Notes: generated by a model from the letters alone, not told the origin. 64,000 bases of DNA from Streptomyces sp. NBC_00425 (GCF_036030735.1 NZ_CP107928.1:7192001-7256000), one strand, 5' to 3'; counted from the first letter of the stretch, positions 17,064-26,511 are shown. Made by a program: numbers and translations.

Positions 17064-18500
17064 ATGCGCCGAGCAAAAATCGTCTGCACCCTGGGCCCCG
17101 CAACCGACTCCTACGACCAGCTCAAAGCCCTCGTAGAAGCCGGAATGGACGTCGCCCGCTTCAACCTCAGCCACGGCACCCACGCCGAACACGAGGAGCG
17201 CTACCGCCACGTCCGCAAAGCCGCAGACGAAACCGGCCACAGCGTCGGCACCCTCGCCGACCTTCAAGGCCCGAAGATCCGCCTCGGCCACTTCGCCGAA
17301 GGCCCCGTACTCCTCGAACGCGAAGACACCTTCACCATCACCGTCGAAGAAGGCATCGCAGGCGACGGCACCCGCTGCGGCACCACCCACGCAGGCCTCG
17401 CCGACGACGTCACCCCCGGCGAACGCATCCTCGTCGACGACGGCAAAGTCACCCTCGAAGTCACCCACGTCGACGGCCCCCGCGTCCACACCCGCGTCGT
17501 CGAAGGCGGCGTCATCTCCGACCACAAAGGCCTCAACCTCCCCGGCATCGCCGTCTCCGTCCCCGCCCTCTCCAAAAAAGACGAAGAAGACCTGCGCTGG
17601 GCGCTGCGCACCGGCTTCGACGTCATCGCCCTCTCCTTCGTCCGCAGCGGCCGCGACATCCTCGACGTCCACCGCATCATGGACGAGGAAGGCCGCCGAC
17701 TCCCCGTCATCGCCAAGGTGGAGAAGCCCCAGGCCGTCGAGAACATCGACGAGATCGTGGCCGCCTTCGACGGCATCATGGTCGCCCGCGGAGACCTCGG
17801 CGTCGAAATGCCGCTCGAACAGGTCCCCATCGTCCAGAAACGCGCCATCAAGCTCGCCAAGCGCAACGCCAAACCCGTCATCGTCGCCACCCAGATGCTC
17901 GACTCCATGATCGAGCACTCCCGCCCCACCCGCGCCGAGGCCAGCGACGTCGCCAACGCCGTCCTCGACGGCACCGACGCCGTCATGCTCTCCGGCGAGA
18001 CCAGCGTCGGCAAACACGCCGTCCAGACCGTCCGCACCATGGCGAAGATCGTCACAGCCGCGGAAGAAGACCTCCTCGCCAAAGGCCTGCCCGACCTCAC
18101 CGAGAACAACAAACCCCGCACTCAGGGCGGAGCCGTCGCCCGCGCCGCCGCCGAGATCGGCGACTTCCTCGGCGCGAAGTTCCTCGTCGCCTTCACCCAG
18201 AGCGGCGACACCGTCCGCCGCCTCTCCCGCTACCGCTCCCCGATCCCCGTCCTCGCCTTCACCCCGGAACCGGCGACCCGCTCCCAGCTGAGCCTGACCT
18301 GGGGCGTCGAGACGTTCCTCGGCCCGGCGGTCGCCTCCACGGACGCGATGGTCGACCAGGTCGACGAGCTGCTGCTGCAGTACGGCCGTTGCGAGAAGGG
18401 CGACGTCGTCGTGATCACGGCCGGCTCCCCGCCCGGCGTCTCGGGCTCCACGAACCTGGTCCGAGTCCACCACATCGGCGAGGACGACAGCCCGAGGTAG
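17064..18500 (+). CDS. pyk: pyruvate kinase
   Basis: A 478-residue pyruvate kinase, the last ATP-forming step of glycolysis. Motifs in order are KIVCTLGPA at the N-terminus, ARFNLSHG, the phosphate loop DLQGPKIRLG, VEKPQAVENIDE, and MVARGDLGVEMP with its metal ligand. The ATQMLDSM and SGETSVGKH motifs and the C-terminal effector domain are all intact. There is no strong Shine-Dalgarno; CATAAG at 17050-17055 lies eight bases before the ATG, compatible with a leaderless transcript. It is convergent with the LAGLIDADG gene, with ten bases between the stops. Confidence 0.95.
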   Translation: MRRAKIVCTLGPATDSYDQLKALVEAGMDVARFNLSHGTHAEHEERYRHVRKAADETGHSVGTLADLQGPKIRLGHFAEGPVLLEREDTFTITVEEGIAGDGTRCGTTHAGLADDVTPGERILVDDGKVTLEVTHVDGPRVHTRVVEGGVISDHKGLNLPGIAVSVPALSKKDEEDLRWALRTGFDVIALSFVRSGRDILDVHRIMDEEGRRLPVIAKVEKPQAVENIDEIVAAFDGIMVARGDLGVEMPLEQVPIVQKRAIKLAKRNAKPVIVATQMLDSMIEHSRPTRAEASDVANAVLDGTDAVMLSGETSVGKHAVQTVRTMAKIVTAAEEDLLAKGLPDLTENNKPRTQGGAVARAAAEIGDFLGAKFLVAFTQSGDTVRRLSRYRSPIPVLAFTPEPATRSQLSLTWGVETFLGPAVASTDAMVDQVDELLLQYGRCEKGDVVVITAGSPPGVSGSTNLVRVHHIGEDDSPR

Positions 18501-18510
18501 AGCTCAGGGG

Positions 18511-19269
18511 TCAGTGCTTGGGGCCTACGTGGGCGTCCATGAGCACTACCGAGGCCTTCTTCGCGATGGAGATGTTGAGGGGTTGACAGCCGCGGGCGAG
18601 CGTCGTCCACTCCACGCCGACCTCGTCGAGGGTGTCGGTGAACAGCCGCCGGATGTCGTCCGACCTGTTGGTGAAGAAGTACCGGGGATACTCGTAGCGC
18701 TTGCGTACGCCGCCGATGGTCTTCTCGGTCCAGTTGGTGATGCGGCATCCGTCGGAGTGGATGAGGCCGCGGACGAACTCCCAGGGGTGCTCATCGACGA
18801 TGGCCTGCTGCCACGGTTCGAGCACGATGAGGTGTTCATGCTTCTTGCCGGGGCCGTGCTGGGGGAACAGGTACGGCCAATGGGCGTAGTAGCCGACCAC
18901 CGACACGCAGCCCTGGGCCTGGACTCGATGCGCCGTGCGTGCGGGATTGACGGCGCGAATGGCGGTCTCGCACGCATCGATGAGTCCCGGCCAGGCATCC
19001 GCGCAGGCGATGCGGAGATAGTGCCCGCTACCGCGTGGATGTGCGCTGATGCACCCGTCGCCGAGATAGAGGCCGAGCAGATACGAGTACGCGACTCGGT
19101 CGCTCGGTGGTTCGGGCAGTGGGGGTGCCATTCGGGGCACTGGCTCAAGTCGGTCCTGCCAGGAGCGGATTGCGGCGCGGGAGATGCCGGTTTCTTTGCT
19201 CACGGAGTTGAGACTGCGGCCCTGCGCAACCAGCGCGAGTGCCCGCTTGCGTGTGCTGACGTCGTACAT
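18511..19269 (-). CDS. LAGLIDADG protein with N-terminal helix-turn-helix
   Basis: About 252 residues. Residues 5-40 form a helix-turn-helix of the transposase/resolvase type (SVSKETGISRAAIRSW). Two LAGLIDADG motifs follow: YLLGLYLGDG with Asp71 and VRGLIHSDG with Asp173. Both catalytic acidic residues are kept, so it could be an active single-chain homing endonuclease, or a domesticated DNA-binding protein like WhiA. ATG at 19269 was chosen; an in-frame start at 19302 adds 11 residues. It stands alone on the minus strand between pyk and a tRNA and seems less GC-biased than its neighbours. It is not inside a recognisable intron or intein. Confidence 0.7.
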   Translation of the reverse strand: MYDVSTRKRALALVAQGRSLNSVSKETGISRAAIRSWQDRLEPVPRMAPPLPEPPSDRVAYSYLLGLYLGDGCISAHPRGSGHYLRIACADAWPGLIDACETAIRAVNPARTAHRVQAQGCVSVVGYYAHWPYLFPQHGPGKKHEHLIVLEPWQQAIVDEHPWEFVRGLIHSDGCRITNWTEKTIGGVRKRYEYPRYFFTNRSDDIRRLFTDTLDEVGVEWTTLARGCQPLNISIAKKASVVLMDAHVGPKH

Positions 19270-19308
19270 GTGCCCACTGTGTGAGCGTGCTCGCGACGAC
19301 ACGCAGCA

Positions 19309-19346
19309 AAAAGCGGATGTTCACGAGAACGGGAACATCCGCTTTT
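19309..19346 (-). terminator. rho-independent terminator of the tRNA gene
   Basis: A perfect 14-bp stem, AAAAGCGGATGTTC at 19309-19322 with its complement at 19333-19346, has a 10-base loop. Read on the minus strand it is followed by a T-run. It lies 29 bases beyond the 3' end of the tRNA and also separates it from the LAGLIDADG gene. Confidence 0.9.
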
Positions 19347-19375
19347 CTTTCATGACCTTGGGAACCAAGGAAAAG

Positions 19376-19448
19376 TGCCCCGAGTCGGATTCGAACCGAC
19401 GCTGGATGGGTTTTGAATCCATGGCCTCTACCGCTGGGCTACCGGGGC
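19376..19448 (-). tRNA. tRNA-Leu (anticodon CAA), class-I shape
   Basis: 73 bases fold as a cloverleaf: acceptor GCCCCGG/TCGGGGC, a D arm with loop AGCGGTAG, T stem GTCGG/CCGAC with loop TTCGAAT, and discriminator A. The anticodon loop TTCAAAA gives CAA, decoding the leucine codon TTG. The variable loop is only five bases (CCAGC), whereas leucine tRNAs normally carry a long variable arm. The anticodon stem has four pairs plus an A31-C39 mismatch. CCA is not encoded. The gene identity as a tRNA is clear; its charging as leucine is inferred from anticodon and discriminator only. Confidence 0.85.
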
Positions 19449-19488
19449 CCCTTCGAAACGAAGGTCAGCGGTCACCCGCTGTGTCACT

Positions 19489-19519
19489 ACCTTACCGCAG
19501 CTAGGTAGGCTCTTGTCAG
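19489..19519 (-). promoter_or_regulatory. putative tRNA promoter
   Basis: On the minus strand CTGACA (complement of 19514-19519) and TAAGGT (complement of 19489-19494) are separated by 19 bases and lie about 40 bases before the tRNA. The response-regulator promoter must overlap it on the other strand; TAGGCT at 19506-19511 is a candidate -10. Confidence 0.45.
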
Positions 19520-19548
19520 CAGTACCCGCCCCTGAACGAGGAGCCCCC

Positions 19549-20205
19549 GTGACCGCCCCCGAGTCGCCCCAGCCAGTAGACGCGCCCGACGACGACAAGT
19601 CGCACGTGCCTCCGCTGACGACCCGTGTCGTCATCGCCGAGGACGAGGCGCTGATCCGCCTCGACCTCAAGGAGATGCTGGAGGAGGAGGGATACAGCGT
19701 CGTCGGCGAGGCCGGTGACGGTGAGCAGGCGATCGAGCTCGCCCGCGAGCACAAGCCGGACCTCGTCATCCTGGACGTGAAGATGCCCAAGATGGACGGC
19801 ATCTCCGCGGCGGAGAAGATCGCCGAGGAGCGCATCGCGCCGGTGCTGATGCTGACCGCGTTCTCGCAGCGCGACCTGGTCGAGCGGGCGCGTGACGCGG
19901 GGGCGATGGCGTACCTCGTGAAGCCGTTCAGCAAGAGCGATGTCGTCCCGGCGATCGAGATGGCCGTCTCGCGTTTCACGGAGCTGCGGGAGCTGGAGAA
20001 CGAGGTCGCGGACCTCACGCTGCGGCTGGAGACGCGCAAGCTGGTGGACCGGGCGAAGTCGATTCTGCAGACGGAGTACGGGCTGACGGAGCCGGCGGCG
20101 TTCCGGTGGATCCAGAAGACGTCGATGGATCGTCGGATGTCGATGCAGCAGGTGGCGGAGGCCGTGATCCAGGACGCCGAGGAGAAGAAGGCGGACAAGG
20201 CGTAA
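19549..20205 (+). CDS. pdtaR: ANTAR-domain response regulator (PdtaR-like)
   Basis: A 218-residue protein with a receiver domain (acidic pair in AEDEALIRLDL, phosphoacceptor Asp in VILDVKMP, Lys in YLVKPF) followed by a C-terminal ANTAR domain (LETRKLVDRAKSIL through RRMSMQQVAEAVI). ANTAR domains bind paired RNA hairpins and act as antiterminators, so output is on RNA rather than DNA. GTG at 19549 follows GAGGAG; the ten or so residues before it in frame are not counted. The position between pyk and polA matches PdtaR (Rv1626) in M. tuberculosis. No partner histidine kinase is in the window. Confidence 0.88.
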   Translation: MTAPESPQPVDAPDDDKSHVPPLTTRVVIAEDEALIRLDLKEMLEEEGYSVVGEAGDGEQAIELAREHKPDLVILDVKMPKMDGISAAEKIAEERIAPVLMLTAFSQRDLVERARDAGAMAYLVKPFSKSDVVPAIEMAVSRFTELRELENEVADLTLRLETRKLVDRAKSILQTEYGLTEPAAFRWIQKTSMDRRMSMQQVAEAVIQDAEEKKADKA

Positions 20206-20220
20206 GCCCCGCGGTGCAGA

Positions 20221-20261
20221 CGACGAGGCCCGCGCCCGGAGAAGGGGCGCGGGCCTCGTCG
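20221..20261. terminator. bidirectional terminator
   Basis: A perfect 16-bp stem (CGACGAGGCCCGCGCC at 20221-20236, complement at 20246-20261) with a 9-base loop lies between the convergent response-regulator and livF stops. Confidence 0.9.
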
Positions 20262-20273
20262 TGTGCGGGTGGT

Positions 20274-20986
<713 letters not shown>

Positions 20987-20990
<4 letters not shown>

Positions 20991-21862
20991 TTCTCGTCTC
21001 CTTCCGTGGTGCTGTGCGCCTCGGAGGCCTCTGCGGCTTCGACTTCGGCGACTTCTTCCGCTCCCGGCGCGCCCTCGAAGGGGGTGCCGAGGTAGGCGGC
21101 GATGACGCGTTCGTCTGCCTGGACCACTTCGGCGGGGCCTTCGACGATCTTCTCGCCCTGGACGAGCACGGCGACGCGGTCGCAGAGGTTCATGATGAAC
21201 CGGATGTCGTGCTCGATGACGAGGACGGCGATGCCCTGGTCGCGGATGGCGAAGATGAGCTCTTCGGCGGCGCGCGTCTCCTGGGGGTTCATGCCGGCGG
21301 TGGGCTCGTCGAGGAGGAGGAGGCCGGGGTCGCTGGCGAGGGCGCGGGCGATTTCGAGCTTGCGCTGTTCGCCGTAGGGGAGGTTGCGGGCGAGGTGGTC
21401 GGCCTTGGCGGCGAGGCCGGTGAACTCGAGGAGTTCCATGGCTCGTTCGCGGGAGGCGTCTTCGGCCTTTTTGAAGCTGGGCAGGCGCAGGAGCGCGGAC
21501 CAGAGGCCTTCGTGGGTGCGGGTGTGGCGTCCGACGAGCACGTTTTCCAGGACGGTCATGTTGGCGAAGAGCCGGATGTTCTGGAAGGTGCGGGCGATGC
21601 CGGCCTGGGTGACCAGGTGGGGTTTGGGCGGGAGGACGGTGCCTTTGTAGCTGACTGTGCCGGTGGTGGGGATGTAGAGGCCGGTGAGGCAGTTGAAGAA
21701 GGTGGTCTTCCCGGCTCCGTTGGGGCCGATGAGTCCGACGATCTCGCCGCTGTTGACGGTGAGGTCGACGGAGCGTACGGCGGTGAGGCCGCCGAACTGC
21801 ATGGTGACGCCGGAGGCGTCGAGGACCGTGGTGGTCGTGGCGGTTGTCGTGGTGGTGGTCAT
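20987..21862 (-). CDS. livG: branched-chain amino-acid ABC transporter ATPase LivG
   Basis: A 291-residue ABC ATPase. Walker A is GPNGAGKTT, the signature is the LivG-typical LPYGEQRKLEIARAL, and Walker B is LLLLDEPTAGMNP. The N-terminus starts with a run of threonines and the C-terminus has an acidic tail rich in Glu and Ala of about 30 residues. ATG at 21862 was taken; GTG at 21871, overlapping the livM stop, is an equally placed alternative. Confidence 0.92.
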
Positions 21863-21867
21863 CGCGG

Positions 21868-23700
21868 TCACGCCCCTGCCTTGGCGACGCCGGTGGCGGT
21901 CTCGGGCAGGCCCTTGTCGTCGGGTACGTCGAGCTGTCCGGTTTCGTGGAACTCGAGCTGCTTCCTGCGGTCGGCGACGAGGCCTTCGGGGCGGAAGCGC
22001 ATGAGGAGCATGAGCGCGACGCCGAAGAGGAGCAGCTGGTATTCCGCCATGAACTGGAGTTTGGCGGGGATGAGGTAGAGCAGTGCGGCGCCCACGAGCG
22101 GCCCGCTGATGGTGCCCATGCCGCCGAGGATGACCGCTGCGAGCAGGAAGGCCGAGTTGGGCGGCACGGAGCCGGCGAACTGGTACTGCTCGGGGGTGAC
22201 GCTGTAGGAGACGTGTGCCTGCACGGTGCCGGCGAGGCCGGCGAGGGAGGCGCCGAGGGCGAAGGCGAGGAGCTTGAGGCGGAAGCCGTTGATGCCCATG
22301 GCGGTGGCGGCTGTCTCGTCTTCGCGGATGGCGACCCAGGCGCGGCCGATGCGGGAGTCGGCGCTGCGGCGGAAGACCGTGACGACGACGAGGGTGCACA
22401 GGAGCATCAGCAGGTAGTAGTTGCCGGAGCGGGTGAGCTCCTGGCCGAGGACGTCGTGCGGGATTCCGAGGTTGAATCCGAAGATCTCCAGGTCGGGGAT
22501 GTTCGGGATGCCGTTGGAGCCGTTGGTGACGTCGGGTCCGCTGTTGCCGTTGAGGTTGTTCATGGTGATGCGGAAGATCTCACCGAAGCCGAGGGTGACG
22601 ATGGCGAGGTAGTCGCCGCGCAGCCGCAGGGTCGGGGCGCCGATGAGCACGCCGAAGATCAGTGAGGCGGCGGCGCCGGTGAGGACGGCCGCCCAGAAGG
22701 GGAACTGGACGCCGATGCTCGACTGGGGGGAGCCGGAGACCAGGGCGGCGGCGTAGGCGCCGACGCCGAGGAAGGCGACGTATCCGAGGTCGAGGAGGCC
22801 GGCGAGGCCGACGACGACGTTGAGGCCCAGGGCGACCGTGGCGAAGATGAGGATGTTCGCGCCGATGAGGGCGAACTGGTCGTTGGTCTGGGTGAAGGGG
22901 AAGCAGATCGCGGCGACGAAGGCGGCGGTGAGGGTGACGGTGCGGTGTTTGGCCGTCAGTGCCGAGAGCCGCTTGAGGAGGCCGGCGCGGGTGAGTGCGG
23001 TGAAGCTGAACCCGGTGATGATGAGGAAGCCGATGAACAGCTCGGGGTTGTCGGTGTCGATGCCGATGCCGAAGGAGAAGACGTAGAGGCCGATGCCGAA
23101 GGCCGTGGAGATGATGAGGATCTCTGCCCAGGAGGGGAGTTCCTTGGCGCGGCCGGGTTCGGGGGCGGCGAGGCTGTGGCGGAACTGGGCCCAGGCGTTC
23201 GTCGCGTCGTCGGCGTCGCGGGGGACGTCGGCGGGGAGTGCGAAGGCGCCGATGGTGGCGATGAGGGCGCCGATGGCGGAGACCCAGGCGCCGGGTTCGA
23301 GGTTGACGATGCCGCCGAGGACGTAGCTGATGGCGCCGAGGGCGTAGCCGGTGGCGCCGAGGACGCCGAGGCTGGCGGCGCGGACGGGGCTGTGGGTGCC
23401 GCCGGGGGTGAGCCAGCGCAGGCCGCGGATGCCTTGTCCGGAGAGGACGAGGAGGATGGTGAGGGCGGCGCCGATGAGGGTGAGGACCTGGAGGCCGCCG
23501 GGGTAGCCGGTGATGGTGAGGTTGCCGGGGAACTCGTCGGTCCAGGTCCAGGCGAGGAAGGTGCCGACGAGGGCGGCGGCGGATCCGGCGAGGGTGAGGA
23601 CGGGGGCGAGGGCCGCGGGCAGCGGGATGAGGGGGGCCGTGTCGCCGGTGGGCGTCTTGACGGCGTCGGTGCTCTTCTGGGTGGGGATGTTGGTGGTCAT
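21868..23700 (-). CDS. livM: branched-chain amino-acid ABC permease LivM, long form
   Basis: A 610-residue permease. The C-terminal half is a standard LivM membrane domain, with VALGLNVVVGLAGLLDLGY and the coupling region LRLRGDYLAIVTLGFGEI. About 240 residues precede it, containing four or so extra hydrophobic segments and a charged linker, longer than the usual 300-430 residue LivM. ATG at 23700; GTG at 23709 overlaps the livH stop. It forms the membrane channel with LivH. Confidence 0.9.
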   Translation of the reverse strand: MTTNIPTQKSTDAVKTPTGDTAPLIPLPAALAPVLTLAGSAAALVGTFLAWTWTDEFPGNLTITGYPGGLQVLTLIGAALTILLVLSGQGIRGLRWLTPGGTHSPVRAASLGVLGATGYALGAISYVLGGIVNLEPGAWVSAIGALIATIGAFALPADVPRDADDATNAWAQFRHSLAAPEPGRAKELPSWAEILIISTAFGIGLYVFSFGIGIDTDNPELFIGFLIITGFSFTALTRAGLLKRLSALTAKHRTVTLTAAFVAAICFPFTQTNDQFALIGANILIFATVALGLNVVVGLAGLLDLGYVAFLGVGAYAAALVSGSPQSSIGVQFPFWAAVLTGAAASLIFGVLIGAPTLRLRGDYLAIVTLGFGEIFRITMNNLNGNSGPDVTNGSNGIPNIPDLEIFGFNLGIPHDVLGQELTRSGNYYLLMLLCTLVVVTVFRRSADSRIGRAWVAIREDETAATAMGINGFRLKLLAFALGASLAGLAGTVQAHVSYSVTPEQYQFAGSVPPNSAFLLAAVILGGMGTISGPLVGAALLYLIPAKLQFMAEYQLLLFGVALMLLMRFRPEGLVADRRKQLEFHETGQLDVPDDKGLPETATGVAKAGA

Positions 23701-23705
23701 CGCTA

Positions 23706-24635
23706 TCACGCCCGATCCGCGACGCGTTCGCCGAGCAGGCCTTGTGGCCTGAACAGCAGGACGAGGATGAGGAGGGCGAACGCCCACACGTCCTTCCAGG
23801 CGCCGCCGCCGAAGAGGTCCATGCCGGGGATGTCGCCGATGTAGCCGGTGGCGAGGGATTCGGCGACGCCGAGGACGAGGCCGCCGAGCATGGCGCCGTA
23901 GATGTTGCCGATGCCGCCGAGGACGGCTGCGGTGAAGGCCTTGAGGCCCATGAGGAAGCCCATGCGGAAGCCGACCTGGCCGTTCTTGAGGCCGTAGGCG
24001 ACTGCTGCGATGGCGGCGAACGCGGCGCCGATGGCGAAGGCCATGACGATGATGCGGTCGGTGTTGATGCCCATGAGCTTGGCGGTGTCGGGGTCCTGGG
24101 CGGTGGCCTGCATGCCGCGGCCGGAGCGGGTCTTCGTGACGAAGAAGCCGAGGGCGACCATGCACAGGGGTGCGGCGATGAGGACGAAGAGGTCGCCGCG
24201 CTGGATGTTGGCGCCGAGGACGTCGATGGGGCCGCCGTCGAACTGGGGGAAGGGGCGGTCCTTCTTGGCGTCGGGGTACCACATCCATACGGCCTGCTGG
24301 AGGACGATGGAGAGGCCGATGGCGGTGATGAGGGGTGCCAGTCGCGGGGCGGTGCGCAGGGGCCGGTAGGCGAAGCGCTCGGCTGCGGTGGCGACGGCGA
24401 CGGAGACGATGACGCCGCCGAGGATCATGAGGGGTATCGCTGCGCCGAGGGCGAAGCCGCCGGGGAGGATGAGCCAGACGGTGAGGGCCCCGAAGCCCCC
24501 GACCATGAAGATCTCGCCGTGGGCGAAGTTGATGAGCTGAACGATGCCGTAGACCATCGTGTAACCGATCGCGATGAGTCCGTACATCGCGCCGAGGATG
24601 AGTCCATTGGCCAGCTGTTGCGGCAGTTCGTGCAC
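23706..24635 (-). CDS. livH: branched-chain amino-acid ABC permease LivH
   Basis: A 309-residue polytopic permease with the LivH start (LANGLILGAMYGLIAIGYTM) and YGIVQLINFAHGEIFMVG. The GTG start at 24635 has GGAGG ten bases upstream. It is separated from livK by a strong hairpin and overlaps livM translationally. Confidence 0.93.
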   Translation of the reverse strand: MHELPQQLANGLILGAMYGLIAIGYTMVYGIVQLINFAHGEIFMVGGFGALTVWLILPGGFALGAAIPLMILGGVIVSVAVATAAERFAYRPLRTAPRLAPLITAIGLSIVLQQAVWMWYPDAKKDRPFPQFDGGPIDVLGANIQRGDLFVLIAAPLCMVALGFFVTKTRSGRGMQATAQDPDTAKLMGINTDRIIVMAFAIGAAFAAIAAVAYGLKNGQVGFRMGFLMGLKAFTAAVLGGIGNIYGAMLGGLVLGVAESLATGYIGDIPGMDLFGGGAWKDVWAFALLILVLLFRPQGLLGERVADRA

Positions 24636-24668
24636 CGCAGGGCCTCCGTGGAGTGGTTCGGATATGGC

Positions 24669-24704
24669 GCCGCGCGGGAGCGCTGGTGGGCACTCCCGCG
24701 CGGC
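24669..24704 (-). promoter_or_regulatory. intercistronic hairpin between livK and livH
   Basis: A perfect 12-bp stem GCCGCGCGGGAG / CTCCCGCGCGGC with a 12-base loop lies in the 114-base livK-livH gap. It could partly terminate or stabilise the transcript so that the binding protein is made in excess over the membrane complex. Confidence 0.65.
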
Positions 24705-24749
24705 CTGATCAATGCGTGAAGTGGGGAGGTGTGGCTGCTCCTGCTTCGT

Positions 24750-25979
24750 TCAGCTGACGTTGGGTGCGGCGCTGTATTCGGGCTTCCACGCGCCACCGGT
24801 GACCTTGTAGGCGGTCATCATGTGGTTGGTGGTGTCGCCGAACTCGTCGAAGGAGATGGTGCCGGTGACGCCGTCGAACTTGACCTTGGCCATGGCGTCG
24901 AGGACTGCCTTGCGGCCGTCGGCCGGGACCTTGCCGTCGTTGCCTTCGACTGCCAGCTTGACGGCCTCGATGACGGACCAGGTGGCGTCGTAGGTGAGGC
25001 CGCCGTAGGCCTCGTAGGCGTCCTTGTAGCCGGCCGTCTTGTAGTTCGCGATGAACTCCTTGGCGGAGGGCAGGTCTTCGACGGGCTTGCCGACGGAGGT
25101 GGCGAGGTCGCCTTCGGCCTTCTTGTTGAGCTTGGGGAACTCGCCGGAGTAGATGCCGTCGCCGCCCATGAGCGGGATGTTCTGGCCGCTGTCCTTGAGC
25201 TGCTGGCTCAGGGGTGCGGCGGCGGGGTATTCGCCGCCGTAGTAGAGGGCGTCGGCGCCGGTCTTCTTGATCTTGGCGACGACGGCGTTGAAGTCGCGGT
25301 CGTCGGGGTTGACGTGGTCGGTGCCGACGATCTGGCCGCCGAGCTTGGTGAAGTTCGCCTTGAAGGAGGCGGCGAGGCCGGCGCCGTAGGTCTTCTGGTC
25401 GTCGATCAGGTAGACCTTCTTCTTGCCGGCCTTGGAGAAGAGGTACTCGGCGGCGAAGGCGCCCTGGATCTCGTCCGTGGTGGCGGTGCGGAAGAACGTC
25501 TTGAACGGGCGGACCGAGTTGCCGGTCTTCCAGCCGTCGCCCTGGGTCAGCTCGGTGCCGGTGTTGGCGGGGGAGACCTGGGTGAGGCCTGCGTCGCTGA
25601 AGGGCTTCTGCATCTGCTGGGAGACGCTGGAGTTCAGCGGGCCGACGACGCCGAGGACTTCCTTGTCGCTGATGAACTTCTGGGCGTTCTGCTGGCCGAC
25701 GGAGGGCTGGGCCTGGTCGTCGAGGGCTTCGATCTTGAATTCGACGCCCTTGACGTATTCCTTCTTGTTGGCGGTCTTGGCGGCGAGGTCGGCGGAGTTC
25801 TTGATGCCGAGGCCGAGCGCGGACAGGTCGCCGGTGAGCGGGGCGTCGACGCCGATCACGACGGTGGTCTTGTCTCCGCTGCTGCTCTTGCCGTCGTCGT
25901 CACGCGACCCACAGGCAGTGAGTGTCAGCGATCCCGCCGCGAGTGCGGCGGTGATGGCGATGATCGAACGTTGACGCAC
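24750..25979 (-). CDS. livK: branched-chain amino-acid ABC substrate-binding lipoprotein
   Basis: A 409-residue type I periplasmic-binding protein fold. The N-terminus is a lipoprotein signal with lipobox LTAC, the cysteine being residue 23, so it is anchored outside the membrane. IGVDAPLTGDLSALG and GVVGPLNSSVSQQ are the family's first-lobe motifs. GTG at 25979 is preceded by AAAGGA. It is the first gene of the liv operon; whether the substrate is Leu/Ile/Val or another amide-type solute cannot be decided. Confidence 0.92.
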   Translation of the reverse strand: MRQRSIIAITAALAAGSLTLTACGSRDDDGKSSSGDKTTVVIGVDAPLTGDLSALGLGIKNSADLAAKTANKKEYVKGVEFKIEALDDQAQPSVGQQNAQKFISDKEVLGVVGPLNSSVSQQMQKPFSDAGLTQVSPANTGTELTQGDGWKTGNSVRPFKTFFRTATTDEIQGAFAAEYLFSKAGKKKVYLIDDQKTYGAGLAASFKANFTKLGGQIVGTDHVNPDDRDFNAVVAKIKKTGADALYYGGEYPAAAPLSQQLKDSGQNIPLMGGDGIYSGEFPKLNKKAEGDLATSVGKPVEDLPSAKEFIANYKTAGYKDAYEAYGGLTYDATWSVIEAVKLAVEGNDGKVPADGRKAVLDAMAKVKFDGVTGTISFDEFGDTTNHMMTAYKVTGGAWKPEYSAAPNVS

Positions 25980-26511
25980 GAATCAGGTCCTTTCCCTGGC
26001 ACGGCGGTCCCCCCTGGAACGCGCCGAGTCGAGCGCTGGGCCGAATGGACTTCGAAACCGGTGGCGCGGTGACTGGGCGTGACTCTAGGCGCGGGGAGGG
26101 AACTCGGAGGAGGGTCTGACCAAGGCTGTGACGCTCTTGTTATGACACGAGGTAATGCAGAGCGGTACTTGGAGGGTGGAAGAGCGGATTTAAGGCTGAT
26201 TCGTCCTGTCCACATAGTGAGAACGTGCAGGACGAACCCGACGGGGTTCAGGTGTCTCGAGCGTTTTGGTAATGACCGGGATTCGTTGCTGGAGGCGACC
26301 TGTAGGCCTTCGAAGAGCTGGTGCGCATAGTGCGGGCCGGTGCCGGAGCCCCGTTCTCGCATTGCGCGCGCATTACGTAGAGTTACGTCCGGGAAAGAAA
26401 GTCCGACGTTAAGCGACGCTTTTCCGCGGGGAGTTACCCGCTCCGCTTCGGGGAAATCGGCGGAATGCGGGGCGGGCCGGGTGAGTTGAGCCCGGGCGGG
26501 GTGTGCCGTCG
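25980..26511. other. long promoter region of the liv operon
   Basis: More than 500 bases without a credible gene, AT-richer than its surroundings. TTCGTCCTG at 26200-26208 and CAGGACGAA at 26228-26236 form a 9-bp inverted repeat with a 19-base spacer, a candidate regulator site about 220 bases upstream of livK. A short frame at 26079-26330 has no ribosome site or codon bias and was not called. Confidence 0.5.

Noticed and set aside
18514-19284. 256-residue plus-strand frame opposite the LAGLIDADG gene
   Set aside because: No domain and no convincing ribosome site, whereas the minus strand has two LAGLIDADG motifs and a helix-turn-helix.
19376-19448. Selenocysteine or suppressor tRNA reading (anticodon TCA)
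   Set aside because: A shift of the loop by one base would give TCA but breaks the anticodon stem; the size and acceptor length also do not fit a selenocysteine tRNA.
26079-26330. 83-residue plus-strand frame in the liv promoter region
   Set aside because: No ribosome site, no codon bias and no recognisable domain; it lies in the control region of livK.
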